Positions 1 to 8,923 are shown, counted from the stretch's first letter. The stretch: DNA of 64,000 nucleotides from JBBRSD01 sp038245725 (GCA_038245725.1 JBBRSD010000001.1:438743-502742), one strand, 5' to 3'. The notes: generated by a model not told the origin, from the sequence alone. A program made the numbers and translations.

Positions 1-1
1 C

Positions 2-250
2 ATCGCCGGCGTGCTGCTCTATAAGAACCCCGGCGTGATCAAGTTCATCAACGAGCGCCTCGCCGGCCTCATGGTCCCCGACTGGATCTCAGATCGCATT
101 TTCGCCGCCGAGAAGCCGCTTGAAGAGGCGATCGCGATCGCGACCGAGCAGGTGCGCGAGCTGCGCGACATCGCCGACGGCGTCCACATCATGCCGCTCG
201 GCGCCGATGACGCGGTCGTGCGCATCATCGAGGACGCAGGGCTCGCGTAG
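2..250 (+). CDS. methylenetetrahydrofolate reductase (MetF-like), C-terminal end, cut by window edge
   Basis: Only the last 82 codons are present; the frame is open to the left edge, so the start lies outside. The end of the protein, with a helix EQVRELRDIADGVHIMPLG followed by a short IIEDAGL tail, looks like the C-terminus of the MetF TIM barrel, which reduces methylene-THF to methyl-THF. The gene sits about 100 bases upstream of lpdA, ridA and lipA, which fits one-carbon and glycine metabolism. The family call rests on this tail only; the flavin and folate sites are not visible. Confidence 0.6.
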   Translation: MAGVLLYKNPGVIKFINERLAGLMVPDWISDRIFAAEKPLEEAIAIATEQVRELRDIADGVHIMPLGADDAVVRIIEDAGLA

Positions 251-299
251 GCGCTCCGCCCGCGTGGTCGCGGCAGCCGCAGGTCCGCGCCGCGCGTGC

Positions 300-305
300 T
301 AGAAT
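300..305 (+). promoter_or_regulatory. candidate -10 element (TAGAAT) upstream of lpdA
   Basis: TAGAAT lies 43 bases before the lpdA start, in the gap after the MetF-like gene. The same hexamer precedes three other genes in this window (4372, 26612, 36812). No good -35 box is seen at the usual spacing, so this is a weak motif-based call. Confidence 0.35.
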
Positions 306-348
306 TCCTCGCATTGTCGCCCGAAACACCCAAGTTCGGAGGAGTCGC

Positions 349-1764
349 ATGCGTATCGCAGTTCTCGGCGGTGGGCCCGGTGGGTATTCCGCAGCGTTCG
401 AAGCCGCTCGCCTCGGCGCCGAGGTCACGCTCGTGGAGAAGCATCGGCTCGGCGGCACGTGTCTGAACTGCGGCTGCATCCCCACCAAGACGATTCTGCG
501 CTCGGCGCACATCGTGAGCGACACGCGGCACGCAGCCAGCTACGGCCTGACCGCGGCCGTGGCGACCGTCGACGTCGCCGCGCTCAGAGCGCGCAAAGAG
601 CGCATCGTCGACGAGCTCGTGGGCCACGTCGAAGGCAGCGCGAAGCGCCTCAAGGTCGACGTCGTCTACGGCGAGGGCACGCTGGCCGGCCCCAAGGTGA
701 TCGAGGTCACGCTTGCCGACCGCTCTACCGTGACCGTCGAGGCCGACGCGGTCATCCTCGCGACCGGTTCGGTGCCGTTCCTGCTCCCCAACATCGATCA
801 CACGCTTTCGCGTGTGTGGACGAGCGACGAGGCGACCGCGATTCACGACATCCCCGCCCAGATCGTCATCATCGGCGGCGGGGTCATCGGCCTCGAGTTC
901 GCCGATGCGTACGCGAACTTCGGCTCGACTGTGCATGTGGTCGAGCTCACGCCGAGCGTTCTGCCCGGCAACGACAAGCGCGTCCAGCGCGAGGTGGCCA
1001 AGGCGCTCGAGGCACTCGGCGTCGTCTTCCACCTCGGCGTTTCCTGCGAGAGCGTCGCGCAGTCGGGCGAGCGCGTGACCGTGACGCTCGCCGACGGCAC
1101 GGCAATCGAGGCCGACGTCGTGCTCTCCGCGCCCGGTCGCCGTCCGAACGGGCTCGGCTTCGGCTTCCCGGAAGCCGGCATCGAGATGGACCGCGCCGCG
1201 GTCAAGGTCGACGAGTTCTACCGCACGAACATCGCCGGCGTCTACGCGATCGGCGACCTGATCGGCGGGATGATGCTCGCGCACGTCGCCGAGGCTGAGG
1301 GCGAGGCGGCGGCACGCAACGCGGTCGCAGTGCTCAAGGGCGAGGCGCCGAAGGACTCGGTGAACCTTGCGATGGTGCCGGCGGCGGTCTACACCGAGCC
1401 GGGTGTTGGCGTCGTAGGCTCCACGCGCGACAGCGCGAAGGAGCGCGGCCTCGACGTCGTCCAGGTTGTGATGAAGTTCGCCGGCAACGGCAAGGCGCTC
1501 GGCGAAGGCCACGCCGACGGCTTCGTCCAGATCGTCGCCGAGATGGGCACCGGGCGCATCGTTGGCGCGCAGATCGTGGGCCCGTCCGCCGCCGAGCTCA
1601 TCCAGGAGATCTCGATTCCGATGTCAGCCGGCATGGACGTCGCGCAGGTGGGACATTCGGTCTTCGGACACCCCACACTCTCCGAGGTCATCAAGTTCGC
1701 GTGCATCGAGGCGGCCAACAAGACCGGCTGCATGCACGAACCCCATCCGTCCGCCATCTACTGA
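349..1764 (+). CDS. lpdA: dihydrolipoyl dehydrogenase (E3 / L-protein)
   Basis: A 471-residue flavoprotein disulfide reductase that reoxidises dihydrolipoyl groups of the glycine cleavage H-protein or 2-oxoacid dehydrogenase complexes, using NAD+. The N-terminal FAD site is GGGPGG, the redox-active disulfide is in GGTCLNCGCIPTK (about residues 34-46), the NAD-binding loop is GGGVIGLEFA, and the C-terminal dimer domain carries the GHPTLSE His-Glu pair. The ATG has a GGAGG ribosome site 5-6 bases upstream. It is followed at 12 bases by ridA and then lipA, so a lipoate/glycine-cleavage role is likely. The C-N-C spacing inside the active-site loop has an extra Cys (CLNCGC). Confidence 0.93.
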   Translation: MRIAVLGGGPGGYSAAFEAARLGAEVTLVEKHRLGGTCLNCGCIPTKTILRSAHIVSDTRHAASYGLTAAVATVDVAALRARKERIVDELVGHVEGSAKRLKVDVVYGEGTLAGPKVIEVTLADRSTVTVEADAVILATGSVPFLLPNIDHTLSRVWTSDEATAIHDIPAQIVIIGGGVIGLEFADAYANFGSTVHVVELTPSVLPGNDKRVQREVAKALEALGVVFHLGVSCESVAQSGERVTVTLADGTAIEADVVLSAPGRRPNGLGFGFPEAGIEMDRAAVKVDEFYRTNIAGVYAIGDLIGGMMLAHVAEAEGEAAARNAVAVLKGEAPKDSVNLAMVPAAVYTEPGVGVVGSTRDSAKERGLDVVQVVMKFAGNGKALGEGHADGFVQIVAEMGTGRIVGAQIVGPSAAELIQEISIPMSAGMDVAQVGHSVFGHPTLSEVIKFACIEAANKTGCMHEPHPSAIY

Positions 1765-1776
1765 GAGGCACCTTCC

Positions 1777-2163
1777 ATGCCCGAGAAGACCGCCATCATC
1801 GCCGAGAAGGCTCCAGCCGCTCTCGGCCCGTATTCCGCCGCGATCCGCGTAGGTGACTTCGTGTTCTGCTCGGGTCAGACGCCGATCGTCCCCGAGACCG
1901 GCGAGCTCGCTGAGGGTTGCGTCGGTTGCCAGACGCGCCAGGTGCTGACGAACGTCTCGGCGGTGCTCGATGCTGCAGGGCTTACGCTTGCCAATGTCGT
2001 CAAGACCACGGTGTTTCTGACCGACATGGCCGATTTCGCGAAGATGAACACCGTCTACGCGGAGTTCTTCGCCGAGCCGTTCCCCGCCCGCTCGACCGTC
2101 GCGGTCAAGGCGCTGCCGAAAGACGCGAGCGTCGAGATCGAAGTCGTCGCGGTCGTCGGCTAG
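1777..2163 (+). CDS. ridA: RidA/YjgF family imine deaminase
   Basis: A 128-residue protein of the usual family size. RidA hydrolyses reactive 2-aminoacrylate and other enamines/imines released by PLP enzymes; it acts as a cytoplasmic trimer. The family signature is complete: N-terminal GPYSAAI, the GQTP turn, and the C-terminal FPARSTV segment carrying the Arg that binds the substrate carboxylate. It lies between lpdA and lipA with gaps of 12 and 9 bases, so it is probably co-transcribed with them. Confidence 0.93.
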   Translation: MPEKTAIIAEKAPAALGPYSAAIRVGDFVFCSGQTPIVPETGELAEGCVGCQTRQVLTNVSAVLDAAGLTLANVVKTTVFLTDMADFAKMNTVYAEFFAEPFPARSTVAVKALPKDASVEIEVVAVVG

Positions 2164-2172
2164 CCGAACACG

Positions 2173-3063
2173 GTGGGCGACTACTCGCACGGCCCGTCGT
2201 CCGCGCGGCTTCCCGCGTGGCTGAGGCGGCCCATCGCGCAACCTGGCAAGGCCGGCTCTGTGGGCGGCCTGCTGGAGGAGCTCGAGCTCAACACCGTCTG
2301 CCAGTCCGCGAAGTGCCCGAACCGCAGCGAGTGTTTCTCGGCGGGTACCGCGACGTTCCTCATCATGGGCGACGCATGCACGCGGGGTTGCCGGTTCTGC
2401 GCGGTCGAAACTCGCCGGCCGGAGCCGCTCGATCCCGACGAACCGCGGCGGGTCGGTGTAGCCGCATCGCGCATGGGGCTGCGCCACGTCGTCATCACGT
2501 CGGTGACGCGCGACGACGTCGATGACGGCGGTGCTGCGCATTTCGTCGCGACGATCGAGGCGGTGCGCTCGGCCGTGCCCGGCGTCGCGGTCGAGGTGCT
2601 CACAAGTGATTTCGCCGGCCGAGAAGAAAGCGTCGACCTTGTCGCCGCAGCGAGGCCCGAGGTCTACAACCACAACCTCGAGACGGTGCTGCGTCTCTAC
2701 CCGGAGGTGCGTCCGGGCGCGCAGTACGAGCGCTCGTTGCGCGTGCTCCAGCGTGTGAGGGAGACGCAGGCGGGGCTCCCCACCAAGTCCGGGATCATGC
2801 TCGGTCTGGGTGAGACCCCCGATGAGGTTCGTTCGGTGATGCGCGATCTGCTGGATCACGGGGTGTCGATGCTGACGCTCGGGCAGTACCTGAGGCCGAG
2901 CCAGTCGCATCTTCCGGTCACCGAGTTCGTCGAGCCGGCGGTCTTCGCTCGTCTCGCGCGCGACGCGTACGCCATGGGCTTCTCGGCGGTCGCGAGCGCG
3001 CCGTTCGTCCGCTCAAGCTACCACGCGCACGAACTCGCGGACGAAGCGAGCGAGACCGGCTAG
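2173..3063 (+). CDS. lipA: lipoyl synthase
   Basis: Radical SAM enzyme that inserts two sulfurs into protein-bound octanoyl chains. Both iron-sulfur sites are visible: the sacrificial cluster as CQSAKCPNRSEC (C-x4-C-x5-C) and the radical SAM cluster as CTRGCRFC (C-x3-C-x2-C). The C-terminal RSSYHA motif, a ligand of the auxiliary cluster through Ser, is present. 296 residues, GTG start; the N-terminus is near the usual LipA start. Its place after lpdA supports a lipoylation function. The last 4 bases overlap the end of the convergent cyclase gene. Confidence 0.95.
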   Translation: MGDYSHGPSSARLPAWLRRPIAQPGKAGSVGGLLEELELNTVCQSAKCPNRSECFSAGTATFLIMGDACTRGCRFCAVETRRPEPLDPDEPRRVGVAASRMGLRHVVITSVTRDDVDDGGAAHFVATIEAVRSAVPGVAVEVLTSDFAGREESVDLVAAARPEVYNHNLETVLRLYPEVRPGAQYERSLRVLQRVRETQAGLPTKSGIMLGLGETPDEVRSVMRDLLDHGVSMLTLGQYLRPSQSHLPVTEFVEPAVFARLARDAYAMGFSAVASAPFVRSSYHAHELADEASETG

Positions 3064-4088
3064 AGCTCGGCGGCGTTCTTCGGCACGCCGGCCCGGTTCC
3101 GCCCCGCGTCCTTCGCTTCGTACAGCGACTGATCGGCGGCGGCCAGGAGCTGCTCGGGCGTGACTGGGTCACCGCCGCCGGCGAACGCGCCTCCGACGCT
3201 AACGGTGAGGTGCGCCCGGGCGTTGGGCAGGTCGAACTGGGTCTCGTGGATAGCGGCCAGAACGCGCTCCATGAGTTGCACGAGTTCCTCGGCACTTGTC
3301 TCGGGAGCGAGGATCGCGAACTCGTCGCCACCGTAGCGCCCGACGAGGTCGGACGTGCGCACTGCACGCCGAAGTGCGATCGCCACGGACCTGAGCGCGA
3401 TGTCTCCGGTCGGGTGTCCGTACGTGTCGTTGATCGACTTGAAATGGTCGATGTCGACGATGGCCAGCGCGACGGGGTGCCCGTAGCGAACCGACCATGA
3501 CGTCCACTGGCTCACGTAGCCGTAGAACCCACGGCGGTTGTACAGGTCGGTCAGTGCGTCCTTGGTCGCCAGTGTCTGCAGACGCTCTTGATCGCGCAAG
3601 GTTCTGGCAAGAGCTCGTGCAAGGAAGTGCGAAAGATCGGTGCGGTCGTGACGCCCCTCGATGGCGGTCACGAGTCGCATGATGTGACGGGAGTACGCCT
3701 CGGCCGCGTCCACCTGGCGGATTGGCCGCGCCAGGCTGATGAGCTCGGCGAAAGCCGGGTCGAGCATGAAGAACTCGAGATGCGCGGCCACAGCAAGCAT
3801 CTCGTCTGGGGTCAGCCCGGAGCAGTCCTCGGGCACGGCCAACCGCACGTCGTTCGCGAGTTCGGTGAGATGACTGCGCACGCTGTCCTCGTCGGAAACG
3901 GGCGGCAACAGCCCCGCCTCCCACACCTCCAGGAGATCCGCCCACCACCCAACGTGGGCTTCTTCTTCGAGTCCCATTTGGCGAAAGAGAACACGGATCC
4001 CCGGGTCTTGGCATGCCTCGGCGAGGGTGGCATACGTGTCGATCGCCGCCGTGTCGAGCGCGATGCACATTTCGATGATTTCTCTCAC
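3060..4088 (-). CDS. diguanylate cyclase with N-terminal ferritin/rubrerythrin-like domain
   Basis: The C-terminal half is a complete GGDEF domain that makes c-di-GMP: the active site is GGDEF and an inhibitory RxxD site (RTSD) lies exactly five residues upstream. The N-terminal 170 residues are helical and look like a rubrerythrin-type four-helix bundle (helix with DTAAIDTYATLAE, then LEEEAHVGWW with a Glu-x-x-His pair), but some diiron ligands are replaced, for example Glu to Asp in helix 1. A redox, oxygen or iron input is therefore plausible but not shown. I prefer the GTG at 4088, which has GGAAAGG six bases upstream; an ATG at 4103 has its GGAG directly abutting the codon. Confidence 0.85.
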   Translation of the reverse strand: MREIIEMCIALDTAAIDTYATLAEACQDPGIRVLFRQMGLEEEAHVGWWADLLEVWEAGLLPPVSDEDSVRSHLTELANDVRLAVPEDCSGLTPDEMLAVAAHLEFFMLDPAFAELISLARPIRQVDAAEAYSRHIMRLVTAIEGRHDRTDLSHFLARALARTLRDQERLQTLATKDALTDLYNRRGFYGYVSQWTSWSVRYGHPVALAIVDIDHFKSINDTYGHPTGDIALRSVAIALRRAVRTSDLVGRYGGDEFAILAPETSAEELVQLMERVLAAIHETQFDLPNARAHLTVSVGGAFAGGGDPVTPEQLLAAADQSLYEAKDAGRNRAGVPKNAAEL

Positions 4089-4442
4089 GCGACACCTTTC
4101 CATCTCCTGGGTCTACCAGGTATGTCCCCGAAAACTCGCCCCTGCGTCAGGGGGTTCCACACTCGTCATGCGATGCACGAACGTTGAAAAAGTTACTAAT
4201 GAAGCGATGTTCAAGAGTCTATATTGGCGCGAAAAGGGGGAGTCGGGTAGCTCTGACGCATCCGTCTTCATGGTGTTTGATCCGTCACGCACTCGAGGAG
4301 CGTGCGTCTCAGCATATTCTGGGGACAATCCGCGGGGAATCTTTAACGGCCGTGCGCACGCTTCGTCGCGATAGAATAGACCGTACCGACAGTTCGCGCC
4401 GAAACGGGCGGTTCTTAAAGCTCGACAAGAGAGGGGTTGCCT
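4089..4442. other. divergent intergenic region
   Basis: About 350 bases without a gene, between the minus-strand cyclase and the plus-strand DUF2469 gene. It is AT-richer than the flanks around 4180-4240. It holds a candidate -10 hexamer TAGAAT at 4372-4377 for the plus strand. I see no RNA gene, repeat or recognisable riboswitch. Confidence 0.5.
4372..4377 (+). promoter_or_regulatory. candidate -10 element (TAGAAT) for the DUF2469-ligA operon
   Basis: TAGAAT 65 bases upstream of the DUF2469 start, in the divergent gap. No clear -35 box at 16-18 bases; called by similarity to the other TAGAAT hexamers in front of genes here. Confidence 0.35.
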
Positions 4443-4739
4443 GTGGACAGCATCGACGAGCTGGACATGTACGAAGCCGAGAAGCGGCTCAAGCTCTACA
4501 ACGAGTACCAGGACGCAATCCGCGTCTTCCAGTACTACATCGAGACCGAGCTCCGGGCGTATCTGAGCAACGGCGTCGATGTGGAGCCCATTCCGGCTCC
4601 CGGTGGCACGTACTTCAAAGTCACCCTCACCGACACGTGGATCTACGAGGCCGAGCGGCCCCAGAGGTTCGTCCCGGAAGTCATCATCTATGAAGTGGGT
4701 CCCGTGCACGTCCAGAAGCTTCGCAGCGACGACGAGTAG
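4443..4739 (+). CDS. DUF2469 family protein
   Basis: A 98-residue acidic protein matching the actinobacterial DUF2469 pattern: N-terminal YEAEKRLKLYNEYQDAIRVF helix, then YYIETELRAYLSN and the TLTDTWIYE strand. The molecular function of the family is unknown; in other actinobacteria it often sits near rnhB. I chose the GTG at 4443 because GAGAGGGG ends six bases before it; a TTG at 4437 would abut that ribosome site. It ends 10 bases before ligA and is probably in one operon with it. Confidence 0.85.
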   Translation: MDSIDELDMYEAEKRLKLYNEYQDAIRVFQYYIETELRAYLSNGVDVEPIPAPGGTYFKVTLTDTWIYEAERPQRFVPEVIIYEVGPVHVQKLRSDDE

Positions 4740-4749
4740 CGCGTCGGCG

Positions 4750-6960
4750 ATGCACGAGACTCCCGACACGGCGACCGATGCCTCGGCGCGCGCGGCTGAG
4801 CTGCGGCGCGAGATCGAGCACCACGCGTACCGCTATTACGCGCTGGACGCACCCGAGATCAACGACTCCGCCTTCGATTCGCTCGTCCGCGAGCTCGAGG
4901 CGATCGAGGCGGAGTATCCCGACCTTGTGACGCCGGAGTCGCCCACCCAGCGGGTTGGCGTCGCGCCAAGCGCGCAGTTCGCGCCGGTCACGCATGCGTC
5001 GCGACTGTACTCGCTCGACAACGCGATGGACCTCGGCGAGCTCGAGAGTTGGTTAGCACGTATCCGAGACGCCCTCGGGAACCGCGCCTGCGAGTTCGTG
5101 TGCGAGCTGAAGATCGACGGCTCCTCGCTCGCGCTGACCTACGATGACGGCGTGCTCGTGCGCGCGGCAACGCGAGGAGACGGCCGCACAGGTGAAGACA
5201 TCACCATCAACATCCGGACCGTGCGCGACGTGCCGCTGCGGCTGCGCGAAGGCGCGCTCCCCGCGGCCACGCCACAGCCGCAGGCCGGGCTGTTCGAACT
5301 CGAGTCGGCTTCCCGTGCGTCTCGCGGCCCGGCGTCGAGCATCGAGGTGCGTGGCGAGGTCTACATGCCGAAGGCGAGCTTCGAGCGGCTCAACGAGGAG
5401 CAGGACCTTGCGGGCGCATCGCCCTTCGCAAACCCGCGCAACGCGGCCGCTGGCAGCGTGCGCCAGAAGGACCCGTCCATAACAGCGAGCCGCGACCTCG
5501 CCACGTTCATGTATGCGATCGCGGACCCGCGCGCGCTCGGGCTCGCTCGACAGAGCGACGTGCTCGCGTGGTTGCGCGATGCCGGGTTCCGCGTGAACCC
5601 TGACGTCACCACATGCGCCGACTCGGATGCTGTTCGAGCGTTTTGCTTCGAGGCGCTCGAGAACCGCGACGCACTGCCCTACGAGATCGACGGCGTGGTG
5701 GTGAAGGTCGACTCACTCGCGCTACAAGACGAGCTCGGCTACACGAGCAAGGCGCCACGGTGGGCGATCGCCTACAAGTTCCCTCCCGAAGAGAAGACGA
5801 CGGTGCTGCGCGAGATCCGCGTGCAGGTGGGCCGCACCGGCGTCATCACGCCGCTCGCCGAGTTCGACCCGGTGACCGTCTCGGGATCGACGATCGCGCG
5901 CGCGACGCTCCACAACGAGGACGAGGTGCGCCGCAAGGACGTGCGCGTGGGCGACACGATCATCGTGCGCAAGGCCGGCGACGTCATTCCGGAGGTGGTC
6001 GGCCCGGTGCTCGGTATGCGCCCGGAAGGCGCCGCCGAGTGGACCGCACCCGCGACGTGCCCCAGCTGCGGCGGCCCCACGTGGCGCGAACCGGGCGAGG
6101 TGGCCGTGCGCTGCACGAACGTCGCGTGCCCGGCGCAGGCGCTCGAACGTCTCGGCCACTGGGCGAGCCGGGGAGCCGCCGACATCGACGGCATGGGATA
6201 CGAGATCATCTTCCGCCTCTCGGAGACCAGCGCCCTGAGCGACATCGCGGACTTCTACACGCTCACCGCCGAGAAGCTCAGCTGCCTCGACATGGGCCGC
6301 GTGAAGAAGGACGGCTCGGCGGTCACGCTCGGACCGGTGGTCGCCGAGAAACTCATGGCGAGCGTCGAGGCCAGCAAGACGCGCCCGCTCGCACGGCTGC
6401 TGTTCGGGCTCGGCATCCGGCATGTGGGATCGACGGTCGCCGAGGCGCTCGCGGGCGCCTTCGGCTCGCTCGAGGCCATCGAGGCAGCGGCTCGCACGGA
6501 GGTTCCGCAGCCGGGCGAAGGCCTGTCGATTGCTGCTGCGCTCGCTGGCGACCCGCTTGCGAGCGTGGAAGGCATCGGCCCTAAGATCGCCGCGAGCGTC
6601 CGCGCGTTCTTCGACAACCCGGACAACATCGTCGTACTCGACAAGCTGCGAGCCGCCGACGTCCGGCTCGCCGACGAGCGCCGCGAGCCCCAGCGCCCGC
6701 AGACGCTTTCTGGCCTGACGTTCGTGCTCACCGGCGGGCTTGCGCGCTACACCCGCGACGAGGCTGGTGCCGCGCTCAAAGCGCTCGGCGCCAAAGTCTC
6801 CGGGAGTGTGAGCAAGAAGACGTCGTTCGTGGTCGCCGGGGAGGATCCCGGCAGCAAGTACGACAAGGCGCTCGAACTTCGCGTGCCGGTCCTCGGCGAA
6901 GACGATCTCGTGGGAATCGTCGAGAGTGGTCAGCCGCCGGAGAGTCGGGCCGGTTCGTGA
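4750..6960 (+). CDS. ligA: NAD-dependent DNA ligase
   Basis: Seals nicks in duplex DNA during replication and repair, using NAD+. 736 residues with all family parts in order: Ia domain near the N-terminus (YYALDAPEINDSAFD), adenylated lysine in CELKIDGSSLAL, OB fold, Cys4 zinc finger (CPSC then CTNVAC), helix-hairpin-helix repeats (GIRHVGSTVAEAL, VEGIGPKIAASV) and a C-terminal BRCT domain (TFVLTGGLARYTRDEA). A loop of about 20 residues rich in Pro/Ala near residue 175 looks like an insertion in the adenylation domain. The ATG at 4750 begins the conserved N-terminus; the longer open frame overlaps DUF2469 and is not needed. Confidence 0.96.
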   Translation: MHETPDTATDASARAAELRREIEHHAYRYYALDAPEINDSAFDSLVRELEAIEAEYPDLVTPESPTQRVGVAPSAQFAPVTHASRLYSLDNAMDLGELESWLARIRDALGNRACEFVCELKIDGSSLALTYDDGVLVRAATRGDGRTGEDITINIRTVRDVPLRLREGALPAATPQPQAGLFELESASRASRGPASSIEVRGEVYMPKASFERLNEEQDLAGASPFANPRNAAAGSVRQKDPSITASRDLATFMYAIADPRALGLARQSDVLAWLRDAGFRVNPDVTTCADSDAVRAFCFEALENRDALPYEIDGVVVKVDSLALQDELGYTSKAPRWAIAYKFPPEEKTTVLREIRVQVGRTGVITPLAEFDPVTVSGSTIARATLHNEDEVRRKDVRVGDTIIVRKAGDVIPEVVGPVLGMRPEGAAEWTAPATCPSCGGPTWREPGEVAVRCTNVACPAQALERLGHWASRGAADIDGMGYEIIFRLSETSALSDIADFYTLTAEKLSCLDMGRVKKDGSAVTLGPVVAEKLMASVEASKTRPLARLLFGLGIRHVGSTVAEALAGAFGSLEAIEAAARTEVPQPGEGLSIAAALAGDPLASVEGIGPKIAASVRAFFDNPDNIVVLDKLRAADVRLADERREPQRPQTLSGLTFVLTGGLARYTRDEAGAALKALGAKVSGSVSKKTSFVVAGEDPGSKYDKALELRVPVLGEDDLVGIVESGQPPESRAGS

Positions 6961-7715
6961 GTGACGAATCGGCGAGGGCGTCTGCCGTGAGCTTCGGGCC
7001 CCTCGGCTCGACAGGACGTGTCTGGCCGGTGCGATGGGCGGTCGCGCTCGTCCTCGCCGTCGCCGGCGTGAACCTCGCCGCGAGCCGCCTCGTGAAGGCG
7101 TCGGTGTCGTGGCGTCTTGCGCCCGCCACGCTCTCGCTCGCACTTCTGGCGATCTTCGTCGTGCTGTACGCGGTTGAGCTCGGCATGGTGTGGTCGGGGA
7201 CACGGCGTCTCGGCGGCGGCTTCGTCGAGTCGGTGGGGATGCGCTGGCGCCCAGGTCTGGGTGCCTGGATCGCGACCGCTGCGGCAGCGGCCATCGGCTT
7301 GCGGCTGTTCGCGAGCGCATACGCCGGGCTGATGCTCGCGTTTCGCTGGCTGCTTCCGGGTTGGGACTCGAACCCGACGAAGTACTTTCCGCGCGATCTT
7401 CTCGGCGGGGTGGTGATGGTTCTCATCATCTGCGTGGCGGCCCCCATCGCCGAGGAGACCATCTTTCGCGGCATACTGTTGCAGTCGCTCGAGCAGCGCT
7501 TCGGCGAGAAGTGGGCGATCGGCGCGACATCGGTGGTGTTCGCGGCGTTGCACCTGAACCTGTTCACGTTCGTGCCGATTCTGGTGGTCGCGTGGGCCCT
7601 TTCGCTGCTGTTCCTGCGAAGCCGCTCCTTATGGGTTTCGATCGCGGGCCATTCCATCTTCAACAGCATCGGGATTCTGTTCTTCTTGCTACTACGTGGA
7701 AAAGGAGTCGTGTGA
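6957..7715 (+). CDS. CPBP family intramembrane protease (CAAX/Abi type)
   Basis: A 252-residue polytopic membrane protein. The family's catalytic signature is present: EETIFRG (EExxxR) after APIA, a following ALHLNLF segment with His, and C-terminal HSIFN. Members cleave within membranes; some process prenylated peptides or act in immunity, but the substrate here is unknown. The start GTG overlaps the ligA stop by four bases (GTGA), and its own stop overlaps the next gene the same way, so the two CPBP genes are translationally coupled. Confidence 0.88.
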   Translation: MSDESARASAVSFGPLGSTGRVWPVRWAVALVLAVAGVNLAASRLVKASVSWRLAPATLSLALLAIFVVLYAVELGMVWSGTRRLGGGFVESVGMRWRPGLGAWIATAAAAAIGLRLFASAYAGLMLAFRWLLPGWDSNPTKYFPRDLLGGVVMVLIICVAAPIAEETIFRGILLQSLEQRFGEKWAIGATSVVFAALHLNLFTFVPILVVAWALSLLFLRSRSLWVSIAGHSIFNSIGILFFLLLRGKGVV

Positions 7716-8923
7716 GCGGTTCGAGTTCGCACCTCACCATCTTCGAGGAGCGCTGCGATCGCTGCGGCGCGTGCAGCAGCGTGTGCCCGTCCGGTGCGCT
7801 GAAGGTGGGCGCGGCGTTCATCTACGTCGACTGGCGTCGGTGCGACGGCTGCCTGAGATGCGTCGAGGCATGCAATCGCAGCGCGATCGTGAACCGGACG
7901 ATGCCGCTTCGCTCGAGCTCTGCGCTGTCCACCGTGCCGCTCTCCGAAGTCACGAAGGTCGTCGTGGGCTCACGTGCCGAGGCCAAAGCGGTGCGCAAGG
8001 CCGCGGAGCGTGCAGCCAAGGAGAACAAGGGCGCCAAGCCGGCGCGGAAGGTCGTGCCGTTCGCACGCCCGGCGCAGGCGCCCGAGGCCGGTGCACGCCT
8101 GCCCGCGGCGCCCGCAGCGCTTGGTGCGCCCGCCGCCGCTTCGCGCACGCGCGCGGCACCGCGCCCGGCCGAGCGCCCGTCGCGCGACCTGTCGACCAGC
8201 GGCTCAGCGGTCACGTGGACGCTGCTCGACGCAGTAGCCGTGCTCGCGATTCTTGCCGTGGCGCTCGTCGCGAAGAACGCAGTGCTCGCGCTGCCTCAGG
8301 TCGCGCTCATGCCGCAGGTGGGGAAGTCGGTCGTGCGCGTCGTCGCGTTGACCGCGTTCTACATCGTCCAGATCGCGGCGTTCGGCTGGCTCGCGGGCAG
8401 GCACGGACTTCCCTCGCTCGAGGGGTTCGGGTTGCGACGTTCTTCCTCTGCACCGGTCGAGGAGCGGCCATCTGCACTCGGCTCGGCGGGTCTTGTCGTG
8501 GCGCTCTTCGTTGGCTGCGAAGTCGTGTCGATCGGGTACGGGCTCGCGATGCAGGCCGCGCACCTCGTGCAACCCCAGCGGCTCTCCAGCGACCTGACGG
8601 CCGTGTTCGGCGGCGGCCCGCTGGGTCTTGCGTTCGCTGCGCTGCTCGTGGCGATCGCCGCCCCCATCGCCGAGGAGATCGCGTTTCGCGGCGTCGTACT
8701 GCCCGCCATCGGTGACCGGTGGGGGATGTGGGTCGGAATCGCGGTCTCATCCTTGCTGTACGCGGCGTATCACGCGAGCATGTGGCTGCTCGTGCCTACG
8801 CTCGTTCTGGGCGTGGCGCTCGGGTGGCTGACATGGACGCGGCGTTCCCTGTGGCCCGCGGTGATGCTCCACGTGCTCTTCAATGCGGCTGCGGTCGCCG
8901 CAGCGTTTGCGACGGTGAAGTGA
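7712..8923 (+). CDS. two-cluster ferredoxin fused to a CPBP intramembrane protease
   Basis: 403 residues. Residues 12-60 form a bacterial-type 2[4Fe-4S] ferredoxin: CDRCGACSSVCPSGAL, then CDGCLRCVEACNRSAI. A 130-residue Ala/Pro/Arg-rich linker follows, then a membrane domain with the CPBP motif EEIAFRG after APIA, AYHASMW and a final LHVLFN. The start GTG overlaps the stop of the first CPBP gene by four bases and AAAGGAG lies just upstream, so the gene begins at 7712 and not further left. The fusion suggests proteolysis or membrane signalling tied to redox state; this is inference. Both halves look intact and there is no stop between them. Confidence 0.87.
   Translation: MSGSSSHLTIFEERCDRCGACSSVCPSGALKVGAAFIYVDWRRCDGCLRCVEACNRSAIVNRTMPLRSSSALSTVPLSEVTKVVVGSRAEAKAVRKAAERAAKENKGAKPARKVVPFARPAQAPEAGARLPAAPAALGAPAAASRTRAAPRPAERPSRDLSTSGSAVTWTLLDAVAVLAILAVALVAKNAVLALPQVALMPQVGKSVVRVVALTAFYIVQIAAFGWLAGRHGLPSLEGFGLRRSSSAPVEERPSALGSAGLVVALFVGCEVVSIGYGLAMQAAHLVQPQRLSSDLTAVFGGGPLGLAFAALLVAIAAPIAEEIAFRGVVLPAIGDRWGMWVGIAVSSLLYAAYHASMWLLVPTLVLGVALGWLTWTRRSLWPAVMLHVLFNAAAVAAAFATVK

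Noticed and set aside
19..1512. 497-codon open frame on the minus strand
   Set aside because: Shadow of lpdA: Arg/Asp/His-rich composition from reading GC-rich codons in reverse, no ribosome site, and lpdA has full family motifs.
5722..7320. 532-codon open frame on the minus strand
   Set aside because: Antisense to ligA and the first CPBP gene, which have clear motifs; no ribosome site.
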